Assembly (NCBI RefSeq): GCF_025770765.1
Contig: NZ_JANZKY010000003.1
Span: forward strand, 62,001-126,000
Direction: 5' to 3'
DNA from: Propionivibrio soli
Lineage (GTDB): Bacteria; Pseudomonadota; Gammaproteobacteria; Burkholderiales; Rhodocyclaceae
DNA: 64,000 nt
In this document: positions 53,750 through 64,000 of the stretch, piece after piece
Position numbering within the stretch: the stretch's first letter is position 1
How the letters are laid out: the number at the start of each line of letters is the position of its first letter
Position numbers and translations under genes: made by a program
The notes under the pieces: model-generated
Database searches by the model: none
Seen by the model: the letters and a program-made list of their open reading frames with translations, nothing else
Told to the model about the DNA's origin: nothing

Positions 53750-54799
53750 TTAATCGACGCGGACGACCGACACGCCGTGGTCGGCCAAGGATAGCCCGAC
53801 TTCGGCGCCGATATCGAGGACGTGGGCAAGATCGGGAGAGACGACGAAGATGTTGCCGAGGGCCGTCTCGAAAGTGTACTCGAACAGGCTGCCGAGATAC
53901 GAGCGCTTGAGCAGTTTGCCGCGCACGCCGCCCGCGCCCGAGCGGTCGATCTGCCACGCTTCCGGGCGTACGGCGACCTTCACCTTGCCCGGCGTCACGG
54001 CCTGCCTGGGAACGATCTGCAACGGGCCGAGGCTGACCAAGCCGTCGGCCTTCGCATCGCCCGGGAAGAGCATCGCCTCGCCCATGAAGCCGGCGACGAA
54101 TTCGCTGCCCGGGCGTTCGTACATCTCCTGCGGTGTTCCGCTCTGCGCGATGAGGCCGTCGTTCATGACGATGATCGTGTCGCTCACGGCCAGCGCTTCG
54201 CTCTGATCGTGCGTAACGTAGGCGACGGTGAGCTTGAGACGCTGCTGGATGGCACGTATTTCCTCGCGCATGTCGCGGCGCAGGCGCGCATCGAGGTTGG
54301 AAAGCGGTTCGTCGAAGAGCAGGATTTCCGGTTCGAGAATTAGCGCGCGGGCGAGCGCGACGCGCTGCTGCTGGCCGCCGGAAAGCTCACTCGGCATGCG
54401 TTCGTCGTAGCCGACTAGACCGACGTTCTTCAACGTCTCGACAGCGCGGGTGCGCGCCGTCTCCTTTGGTACGCCGGACATGCGCAGGCCGTAGGCGACG
54501 TTCTCGACAACGTTCATGTGCGGGAAGAGCGCGTAGCTCTGGAACATCATGCTCACGTTGCGCTCGGCCGGCCCCAACGTCGTTACCTCGCGACCTTCGA
54601 TGAAGATCTGCCCGGCCGTGGGCGATTCGAGGCCGGCAATCATACGTAGGACAGTGGTCTTGCCGCAGCCCGAGGGGCCGAGGATCGTCGTCAACGTGCC
54701 TTTCTCGATGCCGAAGCTGACCCCTTTGACGGCAAAGGGCGCTGACGGGTCCGTCCCGTAGCGCTTGGTGATGTCCTTGAATTCAACGCCGAAGCTCAT
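53750..54799 (-). CDS. ABC importer ATPase (ferric/polyamine type)
   Basis: 349 aa. Walker [19 protein letters not shown], signature [20 protein letters not shown] with Walker B, switch His in [15 protein letters not shown], and a C-terminal TOBE-like domain. FbpC/PotA group. Encoded with its permease (60 nt away) and binding protein. Confidence 0.93.
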   Translation of the reverse strand: MSFGVEFKDITKRYGTDPSAPFAVKGVSFGIEKGTLTTILGPSGCGKTTVLRMIAGLESPTAGQIFIEGREVTTLGPAERNVSMMFQSYALFPHMNVVENVAYGLRMSGVPKETARTRAVETLKNVGLVGYDERMPSELSGGQQQRVALARALILEPEILLFDEPLSNLDARLRRDMREEIRAIQQRLKLTVAYVTHDQSEALAVSDTIIVMNDGLIAQSGTPQEMYERPGSEFVAGFMGEAMLFPGDAKADGLVSLGPLQIVPRQAVTPGKVKVAVRPEAWQIDRSGAGGVRGKLLKRSYLGSLFEYTFETALGNIFVVSPDLAHVLDIGAEVGLSLADHGVSVVRVD

Positions 54800-54859
54800 G
54801 CCTGGTTTCCTCGTACCTTATGTCCGTTGCGTCTTTTCGCTTGCGCAGTTCCGCACGCA

Positions 54860-57070
54860 TTACGCCGGAGCGACCACGGCCGCCGTTGTCGCGCCTTTGC
54901 GCCGACCGAGCTTGCGTTCGCCGACGGTGAACTGGATCAGCGCGATGATCAGCGACATCAACACGATGAGCACCGTGCAGTAGGCAAGCGCCACGCCGTA
55001 ATCGCCGTTGCCGACGCGGCCGATGATGTACGTCGTGGCCAGTTCGTTTTCTGCCGTGACGAGGAAGATGACCGCGCTCACCGTCGTCATCGCGCGCGCG
55101 AAGCTGTATACCAGCGCGGCTACCAGCGCGGGCTTGAGTAGCGGCAGGATCACCGTGAACAGCGTCTGCGCCGTCGTCGCGCGCAACATCAGCGAGGCTT
55201 CGTCGAGCGCCTTGTCGAGTTGCTTGAACGCCGCGGTACCCGCCTGCACGCCGACCGGCAGGTTGCGGAACATGAAGCAGATGACGATGATCAATCCGGT
55301 GCCGGTGAGTTCGACCGGCGGCACGTTGAAGGCCAGGATGTAGCTCACGCCGAGCACCGTTCCCGGAATCGCGAAGGCGAGCAAGGCGACGAACTCGAAT
55401 GAATTGCGGCCCCGGAAGTCGGTCCGCGCGAGCAGGTAGGCGATCATCAGGCCGATGCCGGCGGTCAGCGGCGCCGAGATGCCGGCGAGCTTTAGCGTGG
55501 TGAACATCGAGTTCCACGCGGCGCCGGCCCACACGAGCCCGAAATCGCCCCATTCCAAGCCAAACGCCGTCTTGAAGTGAGCAAACGTGATCGTGTAGTC
55601 GCGCCCCCAGGTCTGGACGAAACCACCGATGAAGGCGAAGACGTAGACGATCAGGGTGAACCCCAGCCACGGGTAGACAACCGAGTACAACGTCCGCCGC
55701 AACCCGGCAGGCAAGGGCATGGGTATTCCCGAGTCGCCCTTGCCGCTCACCGTGGTGTAATTCTGGCGGCCGAGCAAGCCGCGCTGCAGCGCGAAAATGC
55801 CGAGCGCAAACAGCGTCAGGATCCAGGCGAGTGCGGCCGCCCGTCCCTGGTCGAACTGCGCGCCGACGATGGCGAAGAAGATGTCCGTCGACAACACCGA
55901 ATACTGGCCGCCGACGACGATGGGATTGCCGAAGTCGGCAATGCTCTCGATGAAGCCGACGAGGAAAGCGTTGGCCAGTCCGGGTTTCAGCAGAGGCAAA
56001 GTGACGGTAAAGAAGGTCTGCCGGCGGTCCGCGTGCAGGATTTGCGCGGCTTCCTCCAGGCTTGGGGCCAAACCTTGCACGACACCGCGCATGATCATGA
56101 AGGCTATCGGCGTAAACGCGAAAAGCTGCGCGAGCCAGGTGCCGAGCAGGCCGTAGAACCAGCGTGTCGGCTCAAGACCGAACGCGTACTCGAGAAACTG
56201 ATTGACGATGCCGGCGCGGCCAAAGAGCAGGATCAAGCCCATGCCGACGACGAAGGGCGGCGTGATGATCGGCAACAGCGCAACGACGCGCAACGGTGCC
56301 TGCAACTTGGGCCCGGCGCAACGCTCGGCGAGCAGCGCCATCATGGTGCCGAGCACTGTCGTCCCGAAGGCTGTGGCCAGCGCCAGAAACAGCGTGTTCC
56401 AGGCGACGCCGCACTGGTAGCCGCCGCGCAGACAGCCGAGCGTCCAGATACGTTCGTCGGCGATGCGCCCCACGAGCGCGGCGAGCGACCAGGCGCCGTT
56501 GTCGTCGAAGAACGCGCCCGAGAGCGCCTTGGTTACCGGGAAGGCGATGAATAGCGCGAGCAGCGCCGAGCAGCACATGACGGCCGAAGCGACAAAGAGG
56601 TCGCCCTTGAAATAGCCGCGCCGGGCAAGTCCAAAAGAAAATAGCACGATCAGACTGAGCAGGACGACGAACGCGCCCATGCCCATGCCGAACTGGTTGA
56701 CGGTGAGTTCGCCGAAAAGCTCATTGAGGCCGCGCACCGACCAGCCGACGGCGCCGATCGTGAAACCCGTGATGCCGAGTCCGGCCAGCCCCACGAAGCC
56801 GCCGGCGAGCAGCCAAGTGCTCTGAGCCTTGCCCGCGGTACGCAGGAGGCCGCAGGCGGCGATTACGAGACCGACTAGACCGGAGAGCAGCCAGGGCCGA
56901 TCGTTGACGAATGCCTGCACGAGGCCGTTCGCCGTTTCCGAGCCCTGGAAGATCTCCGGGAGGACGTAATACCAGGCTGTGTCCTGAATGGCATACCACG
57001 GGAAGGCGACGAAACCCGCCAACCCGATGGCCAGCCAGACGACAACGGCCTTGTTCGGATGCTTCGTCAA
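54860..57070 (-). CDS. ABC importer permease, fused double permease (FbpB-like)
   Basis: 736 aa: two BPD_transp_1 domains in one chain, each with an EAA loop (EEAAQILHADRRQTFFTVTL and DEASLMLRATTAQTLFTVIL). Ten to twelve-plus helices with an N-terminal extension of four. Typical of ferric-iron/AfuB-FbpB permeases. 12 nt after the binding-protein gene. Confidence 0.93.
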   Translation of the reverse strand: MTKHPNKAVVVWLAIGLAGFVAFPWYAIQDTAWYYVLPEIFQGSETANGLVQAFVNDRPWLLSGLVGLVIAACGLLRTAGKAQSTWLLAGGFVGLAGLGITGFTIGAVGWSVRGLNELFGELTVNQFGMGMGAFVVLLSLIVLFSFGLARRGYFKGDLFVASAVMCCSALLALFIAFPVTKALSGAFFDDNGAWSLAALVGRIADERIWTLGCLRGGYQCGVAWNTLFLALATAFGTTVLGTMMALLAERCAGPKLQAPLRVVALLPIITPPFVVGMGLILLFGRAGIVNQFLEYAFGLEPTRWFYGLLGTWLAQLFAFTPIAFMIMRGVVQGLAPSLEEAAQILHADRRQTFFTVTLPLLKPGLANAFLVGFIESIADFGNPIVVGGQYSVLSTDIFFAIVGAQFDQGRAAALAWILTLFALGIFALQRGLLGRQNYTTVSGKGDSGIPMPLPAGLRRTLYSVVYPWLGFTLIVYVFAFIGGFVQTWGRDYTITFAHFKTAFGLEWGDFGLVWAGAAWNSMFTTLKLAGISAPLTAGIGLMIAYLLARTDFRGRNSFEFVALLAFAIPGTVLGVSYILAFNVPPVELTGTGLIIVICFMFRNLPVGVQAGTAAFKQLDKALDEASLMLRATTAQTLFTVILPLLKPALVAALVYSFARAMTTVSAVIFLVTAENELATTYIIGRVGNGDYGVALAYCTVLIVLMSLIIALIQFTVGERKLGRRKGATTAAVVAPA

Positions 57071-57082
57071 AGCGCGGACCTC

Positions 57083-58114
57083 TTAACGCGGAAGCGAGTT
57101 GACCTCTTTCTCCCACTTCGCGATCAGCCGCTTGCGCTCGGCGCTGGCACCATACTTCGCATAGTCGTAATTGATGAACTTGATCGACTTGAAGTCCGGC
57201 ACGTTCGGATCGACCTTGGCGTTCTTGTTCGACGGCAACTGGAACTGCTTAGCCGCTGCGGCCATTTCCTGCGCAGCCGGCGTTAATGCCCACTCGTAGA
57301 ACTTCTTCGCCGCGGCGAGGTTACGTGCGCCCTTGATGATACTCATCGAGCCGATTTCGGCGCCGGTGCCTTCGCTTGGCGTCGATGTGGCAACCGGGAA
57401 CCCAGCCAGTTTTTCGCCCGGTGCGTCGTGGACGAAGCTGATCGACACGGCCGTTTCACCACGCGCCACAGCCTTGATCGGACCGGTGCCGGAACGGGTG
57501 TATTGGCCGACGTTACGGTGCAGCGCCTTGAGGTAATCGAACGCCTTTTCTTCGCCCATCAGTTGGACAAGCGTGGCGACCATCGTGTACGCCGTACCGC
57601 TCGATGCCGGGTTGGCCACCTGGATGTCGCCTTTGTATTCGGGCTTGAGCAGATCGGCCCAGGATTTGGGTACCGGCAGCTTTTTCTTCGCCAGCAACTC
57701 GGTGTTGTAGCCGAAGCCGAGCGGGCCGGAGTAGATGCCGACCGTCTTGTAGCCGGCCTGCTGCGCTTGTTGCTGGGCCCACGGATGCAGTTGCGCCAGG
57801 CTGGGCGACTTGTATTCGATCGTCAGCCCCTGTTCAGCCGCCTGCAGGTGCGGATCGCCCGTGCCGCCGAACCAGACGTCGGTCTTCGGGTTTTCCTTTT
57901 CGGCGATGATCTGCGCCAACGCCTCACCGGAACCCTTCATCGAGATGTTCACCTTCGTGCCCGTCGTGCGCCCGTAAACGCTGCCGATCATGTTGCACCA
58001 CTCGGCCTGGACCGAGCAGATGATATTGACCTGGTCGGCGGCCTGCGCGCCAAAGCCGATTCCCGCGGCAATGCTGGCCGCCACGATGTGCAAAGTACGA
58101 ACTGATTTTTTCAT
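57083..58114 (-). CDS. ABC importer periplasmic binding protein (AfuA/FbpA-like)
   Basis: 343 aa. Signal peptide 1-25 (ends GAQAAD). Binding-protein-type-1 features: NIICSVQAEWCNMIGSVY, TGTKVNISMKGSGEALAQI, GGTGDPHLQAAEQGL, YSGPLGFGYNTELLAKK, ANPASSGTAYTMV. Could bind ferric iron or, as AfuA proteins do, phosphorylated sugars. First gene of the three-gene operon. Confidence 0.92.
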   Translation of the reverse strand: MKKSVRTLHIVAASIAAGIGFGAQAADQVNIICSVQAEWCNMIGSVYGRTTGTKVNISMKGSGEALAQIIAEKENPKTDVWFGGTGDPHLQAAEQGLTIEYKSPSLAQLHPWAQQQAQQAGYKTVGIYSGPLGFGYNTELLAKKKLPVPKSWADLLKPEYKGDIQVANPASSGTAYTMVATLVQLMGEEKAFDYLKALHRNVGQYTRSGTGPIKAVARGETAVSISFVHDAPGEKLAGFPVATSTPSEGTGAEIGSMSIIKGARNLAAAKKFYEWALTPAAQEMAAAAKQFQLPSNKNAKVDPNVPDFKSIKFINYDYAKYGASAERKRLIAKWEKEVNSLPR

Positions 58115-58415
58115 GTCTTACCCCCGTTGGTCATGGTTGTCCCTCAATCCGGTCGCTGCCGGCTTTCTTCTTTGCTCGCCAAAGTCTTCGCCTCGGCGGA
58201 AAACCTGCTGATAAGCCTACATGGTTCCACTATCCCGTGGGCGGCTTCCGTTGGCAAATCACAAATCCTGATTGGGGGGATAAGAAAGCCTTGGGGAGGC
58301 CCGGGGCAGGGGTGAAACGGTGAGCTTGCCAGCGGAATTGCCCCGCTTTGGCCTTGAAAACTGCGGCTAACCCCCCATTTGGGCGTCATTCGATAGTAAT
58401 TCTATGGAGATCGCC
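58115..58415 (+). promoter_or_regulatory. Divergent promoter region with clpB heat-shock promoter
   Basis: About 300 bases between the ABC operon and clpB. At 58353-58359 CTTGAAA and at 58373-58380 CCCCATTT, 13 nt apart, match the RpoH (sigma-32) consensus; the start of transcription would be about 30 nt before the clpB ATG. The ABC operon promoter is on the other strand and not identified. Confidence 0.88.
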
Positions 58416-60995
<2,580 letters not shown>

Positions 60996-60999
60996 CAAG

Positions 61000-61028
61000 G
61001 GTGCTATGCGTTTTTGACGCATAGCACC
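61000..61028 (+). terminator. Stem-loop after clpB
   Basis: Perfect 12-bp stem GGTGCTATGCGT / ACGCATAGCACC with a T-rich 5-nt loop, 5 nt after the clpB stop. No trailing T-run; a second small hairpin with T-run (about 61040-61056) follows. Confidence 0.75.
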
Positions 61029-61562
61029 GGATAAGAGGTCCCCGAGCCGGGCTTTTTCATGCCCCTGGTCGGCGCGAAGGTTGTACCAGTTCATCTTCGG
61101 CAGAAGCCATCGAGAACGGTACAACCTTCGTCTTTTGTGCTTGAAGAAGAGAGATGAAGCACCCGTCCGTTGATGGACTCCTCTGGCTGCCGAACACTGT
61201 CCGTCACATTTCGATCGACTTCTAAAGCACTCGTGTGCACTCCTCGTCGCGTCTTGCCGTTAGGTTGGGCTGATCCCATTCCTGGTTCGTGACATCGTTG
61301 AATCTATCCGTTTTTCCCGGGTGAAAATTTTATTAACTATTTAATTATAAAATATAAATAAAACATTTTCTGTACAAATCAAAAGAGCAACTGGTTTCTA
61401 TTAAGTAAAATTACGGGAAAAATATTTCTATTTAAGCCTGTTATTCCTTATGGTCTTGCTTATAATTGTGTGCACACGAGTGCAATTCCAGCCCTTCCAT
61501 GGTCTTGCTGGCATGGAATAGGGCGAGGCAACACGCAGATCAACTAAAGGGAGCGAATTCCA
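61029..61562. other. AT-rich, structured intergenic region
   Basis: A 13-bp inverted repeat CGAAGGTTGTACC / GGTACAACCTTCG (61075-61087, 61118-61130) encloses a smaller hairpin and is followed by TCTTTTG. A 14-bp inverted repeat GCACTCGTGTGCAC / GTGCACACGAGTGC (61227-61240, 61470-61483) flanks a markedly AT-rich tract (about 61315-61465). TATAAT (61461-61466) directly precedes the palindrome GTGTGCACAC (61468-61477), suggesting a regulated promoter for the phosphoesterase gene. No gene seen. Confidence 0.6.
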
Positions 61563-64000
61563 ATGGACGTGTTTGGGCGTTTGCGGCAGTACGGGTACTT
61601 GGCACTTCGGGCTGTGTTGCTGGTTACCATGGCTTGCCCGTTGATCGTCGCAGCGGAAGGTTCCGTTTTTGTTAATGGCCCATACCTCCTGGCACCCAAA
61701 ACGGACAGCATGATCATCGCCTGGGAAGGTTCGCAGAGCGTTCCTGCAACGGTTTGGTACGGTCCGGACAAGGACAGGTTGGACGCGAAGCTTACCGTTT
61801 CCCCTGACCCGAATGCTCCGCTGTTTCAGGGCTCGCGGATGAATTTGTATTACGCAAAACTGGATAGGCTGACTGCTGCGGAAAAGGGCACGCGCTACTT
61901 CTACCGGGTTGAGCTGGAAGGTGGCCAGTCGATCAGCGCGAGTTTCTCAACCCTTGGGACAAATCCCGGTGCCACGAAAATCGTGTCGCTCTCGGATTCG
62001 CATGTCTTCTCGACTCGTGCCAAGTTCGATGCCGACGTAAAAGCGATCAATCCGGCACTGATCATCCATACCGGAGATCTGGTGGAAGGTACCGGCGCGC
62101 AGACGGATCAGTTCACGTTCTGGTTCAAAGGCAAGCTGGCCAACGACTTCATCCACAACTTTCCCGTCGTGTATTCCGCCGGCAACCACGATCAGGGCGG
62201 TGATTACTTCAACGCGTATGTTTATGGCATTCAGGATGCGGAGTACGGTGGGACGGTTAAAGGAAACAGTTCGTTCGATTACGCCGGAGCCCATATCAGC
62301 CTGATGAACAGCAACCCTTGGGGGCTGTTCCAGATGAACTCGGAGGCCACCGGAAAAACGGCGGATGCGGAAACGATTCGCGCCATCCAAGATTCTCTTG
62401 CTTGGTTGAAGAGCGATCTGGCGAGCGAAAAGGCCAAGAGTGCGGCGTTTCGCATCCTCACGATGCATCATCCGGTGTCCGAGGCCTACACCAAACGCTA
62501 CATTCCTCCAATCGCCGAACCGGGCAAGGTTGATCTGCTATTGGGAGGGCATTGGCATGCTTACTCAAGGCAAGTCTCGGAGAACCCGGAAGTAGGGGCT
62601 GGGACCGTTTACCTTACGCATCAGGATGCACGAGTCCATAGCAAGAAAGGCGATTATTTCGTGATCGACCTCGATGCCGCGAACGGCCTGATGACCGTCA
62701 AGAATTTAGGCAGCGAGAGTACAGAGGCCAAAACGGAGTTGGCCAATACGACGATCATTGCAAAGGACAAGCAACAGCTTTCCTGGTCGAACATTTCGAT
62801 AACCCCGCGAGACATTCTTAGCAACGGTGAAGTGACCGTATCGGCTGTGGTCAAGAATGAGGGCAAAGGAATTGCAGCGGCGGTGCTCCCGGTCGAGGAT
62901 AACGGCCAGCAGAGGTACATCTACAAATTTGACGGCGCCGTTACGTTTCTTGAACCCGGCAAGTCGGCGACTCTCAAGGGAAGCCTGCCGCTTGCCGCAT
63001 TGGGTGTTCATAAGCTCAGCTTGGCGGGCACGTCCGCCGAGATAAATGTCGCATTCAGAAAGGCGACATTCGAGTATTCGCGCTTGCGTACTCGCCTCGG
63101 CGACGGTCCCGTGAGCGATGTTCTGGGAAACGCCCTGTTTGTAAAAGCTGACGTCAGGAACATCGGCAACGAGGCGGGTACCGCCACTGCCGAACTCATT
63201 GTTGCCGGAAAAGCGGTCGGGTCGAAGAGATACTCGCTACAAGCCGGCCAAAGCAAGACCATTGAGTTCTCTCATGTCTTTGATCGTGCGGGGAATTATG
63301 ACGTGAGAATCGGCAATTCGGAGAGTCAAACCGTCTTCATCGACGGTTCGATCCAGGGAATGCCGATAGTCAGGGATAAATCCGGGAACGCCAACGACGC
63401 CTATATTCACGGTGCGCCTGAACTCGGTGTCGACGGAAACGGCAAGACGACGCTGATCCTCGATGGCAAGCGTGACTATCTCGAAATCCCGGATACGGGC
63501 CGGTACAAGGTCACCGATGCCGCCACTGGAATGGTATGGGCCAATCTGCCGAGCAAAGGCACGACAAAAGGTGGGCTTACAGAGTTGGTTGAGCCGTACA
63601 CGGACGGCAAAGGGGCCGTTCACGATCACAATCCGCTGATGCTAAAGGGTATAGGGCTTGGCTGGGGAACTCCGTACTTGTTTCGCATGGCGGTCAGAGA
63701 AACAGGAAAAGTGACCTACGGCGTGTGTCTAGACGACGACAACGGGGAGTTCTCATGGAACGACGGCAGCGACCCGCAGTTCGGTATCAAGAAGGACACC
63801 TGGGTTCAGTACACAAGCGCCTTCGACTTTGAATCCGGAGGAGATTCGTACCAGAACGGTGTCCGCAGCGCGGGTGTTGCCAAACCGGTATTTGGCAATG
63901 CTCCCGTCAAGAACTGGGAAGGCTCGCCGATGCGGATCGGACACGGGTTCAAGAACACTCTGCTGACCAACCGCAACCGCGGGATGTACTACACCATGCT
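61563..64000 (+). CDS. Large exported metallophosphoesterase (partial, runs off window)
   Basis: At least 812 codons, open to the window end. Signal peptide to about residue 31 (LIVAAE). A fibronectin/PAP-type N-domain (about 35-130), then calcineurin-like phosphoesterase motifs: SLSDSHVF, IHTGDLVEG, YSAGNHDQGG, MHHPVS and GGHWHAYSR. Then CARDB-type beta-sandwich repeats (about 410-590: TVSAVVKNEGKG, FVKADVRNIGNEAG) and a LamG/ConA-like domain (about 600 on, LDGKRDYLEIPDTGRY). Extracellular phosphatase with binding modules. Start at 61563; weak RBS. Confidence 0.86.
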   Translation, partial: MDVFGRLRQYGYLALRAVLLVTMACPLIVAAEGSVFVNGPYLLAPKTDSMIIAWEGSQSVPATVWYGPDKDRLDAKLTVSPDPNAPLFQGSRMNLYYAKLDRLTAAEKGTRYFYRVELEGGQSISASFSTLGTNPGATKIVSLSDSHVFSTRAKFDADVKAINPALIIHTGDLVEGTGAQTDQFTFWFKGKLANDFIHNFPVVYSAGNHDQGGDYFNAYVYGIQDAEYGGTVKGNSSFDYAGAHISLMNSNPWGLFQMNSEATGKTADAETIRAIQDSLAWLKSDLASEKAKSAAFRILTMHHPVSEAYTKRYIPPIAEPGKVDLLLGGHWHAYSRQVSENPEVGAGTVYLTHQDARVHSKKGDYFVIDLDAANGLMTVKNLGSESTEAKTELANTTIIAKDKQQLSWSNISITPRDILSNGEVTVSAVVKNEGKGIAAAVLPVEDNGQQRYIYKFDGAVTFLEPGKSATLKGSLPLAALGVHKLSLAGTSAEINVAFRKATFEYSRLRTRLGDGPVSDVLGNALFVKADVRNIGNEAGTATAELIVAGKAVGSKRYSLQAGQSKTIEFSHVFDRAGNYDVRIGNSESQTVFIDGSIQGMPIVRDKSGNANDAYIHGAPELGVDGNGKTTLILDGKRDYLEIPDTGRYKVTDAATGMVWANLPSKGTTKGGLTELVEPYTDGKGAVHDHNPLMLKGIGLGWGTPYLFRMAVRETGKVTYGVCLDDDNGEFSWNDGSDPQFGIKKDTWVQYTSAFDFESGGDSYQNGVRSAGVAKPVFGNAPVKNWEGSPMRIGHGFKNTLLTNRNRGMYYTM

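Overview
The window is GC-rich, densely coded chromosome of a betaproteobacterium. The gene families (TRAP carboxylate uptake, CoA-acylating aldehyde dehydrogenase, class I fumarase, ActP-like acetate symporters, MOSC/transglutaminase operon, ClpB with an RpoH promoter) would suit Rhodocyclales or Burkholderiales. That placement is an inference from gene content; there is no rRNA here to confirm it.

Layout. 1-12.1 kb: mixed housekeeping and exported proteins: a secreted protein ending in 46 consecutive glycines, a sugar O-acetyltransferase, a translationally coupled MOSC / methyltransferase / transglutaminase set with a tautomerase, the wreck of an aspartate dehydrogenase gene, a TPR-DUF218 protein, RidA, fumarase, a CapA-like protein with a small partner, and an SDR. 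12.1-23.3 kb: an AEC carrier and then an eight-gene minus-strand catabolic operon (TPP enzyme, TIM-barrel isomerase, TRAP transporter DctQMP, shikimate-dehydrogenase-like enzyme, CoA-acylating aldehyde dehydrogenase, HMG-CoA-lyase-like enzyme) closed by a strong terminator. It looks like a complete import-to-acyl-CoA route for an unidentified carboxylate and is the best candidate for an undescribed metabolic system. 23.9-33.4 kb: a plus-strand acetate module: acetyl-CoA synthetase, cNMP/CBS/DUF294 regulator, DnaQ-like exonuclease, and two sodium:solute symporters (one with a DUF4212 partner) that both carry an EF-hand-like loop.

34.7-40.1 kb: a 5.4 kb integrative element sits in the 3' end of tRNA-Ser(GGA), bounded by a 29-bp direct repeat. 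It has integrase, excisionase, a rolling-circle-type replication initiator that appears frameshifted, a 129-aa protein of unknown function, operator palindromes laid over its promoters, and one AT-richer cargo gene: a zinc-knuckle / pentapeptide-repeat / two-helix membrane protein that could be a defence effector.

40.3-53.7 kb: EnvZ/OmpR-type two-component pair, exported Gly-rich protein, exported alpha/beta hydrolase, EamA transporters, IscA-like protein, MBL hydrolase, an Nramp-family transporter with atypical metal-site motifs, and a NemR/NemA-like TetR plus Old Yellow Enzyme pair with duplicated operators. 53.7-64 kb: a ferric-type ABC importer operon, clpB behind a near-consensus heat-shock promoter, an AT-rich structured intergenic region, and the start of a large exported metallophosphoesterase that runs off the window.
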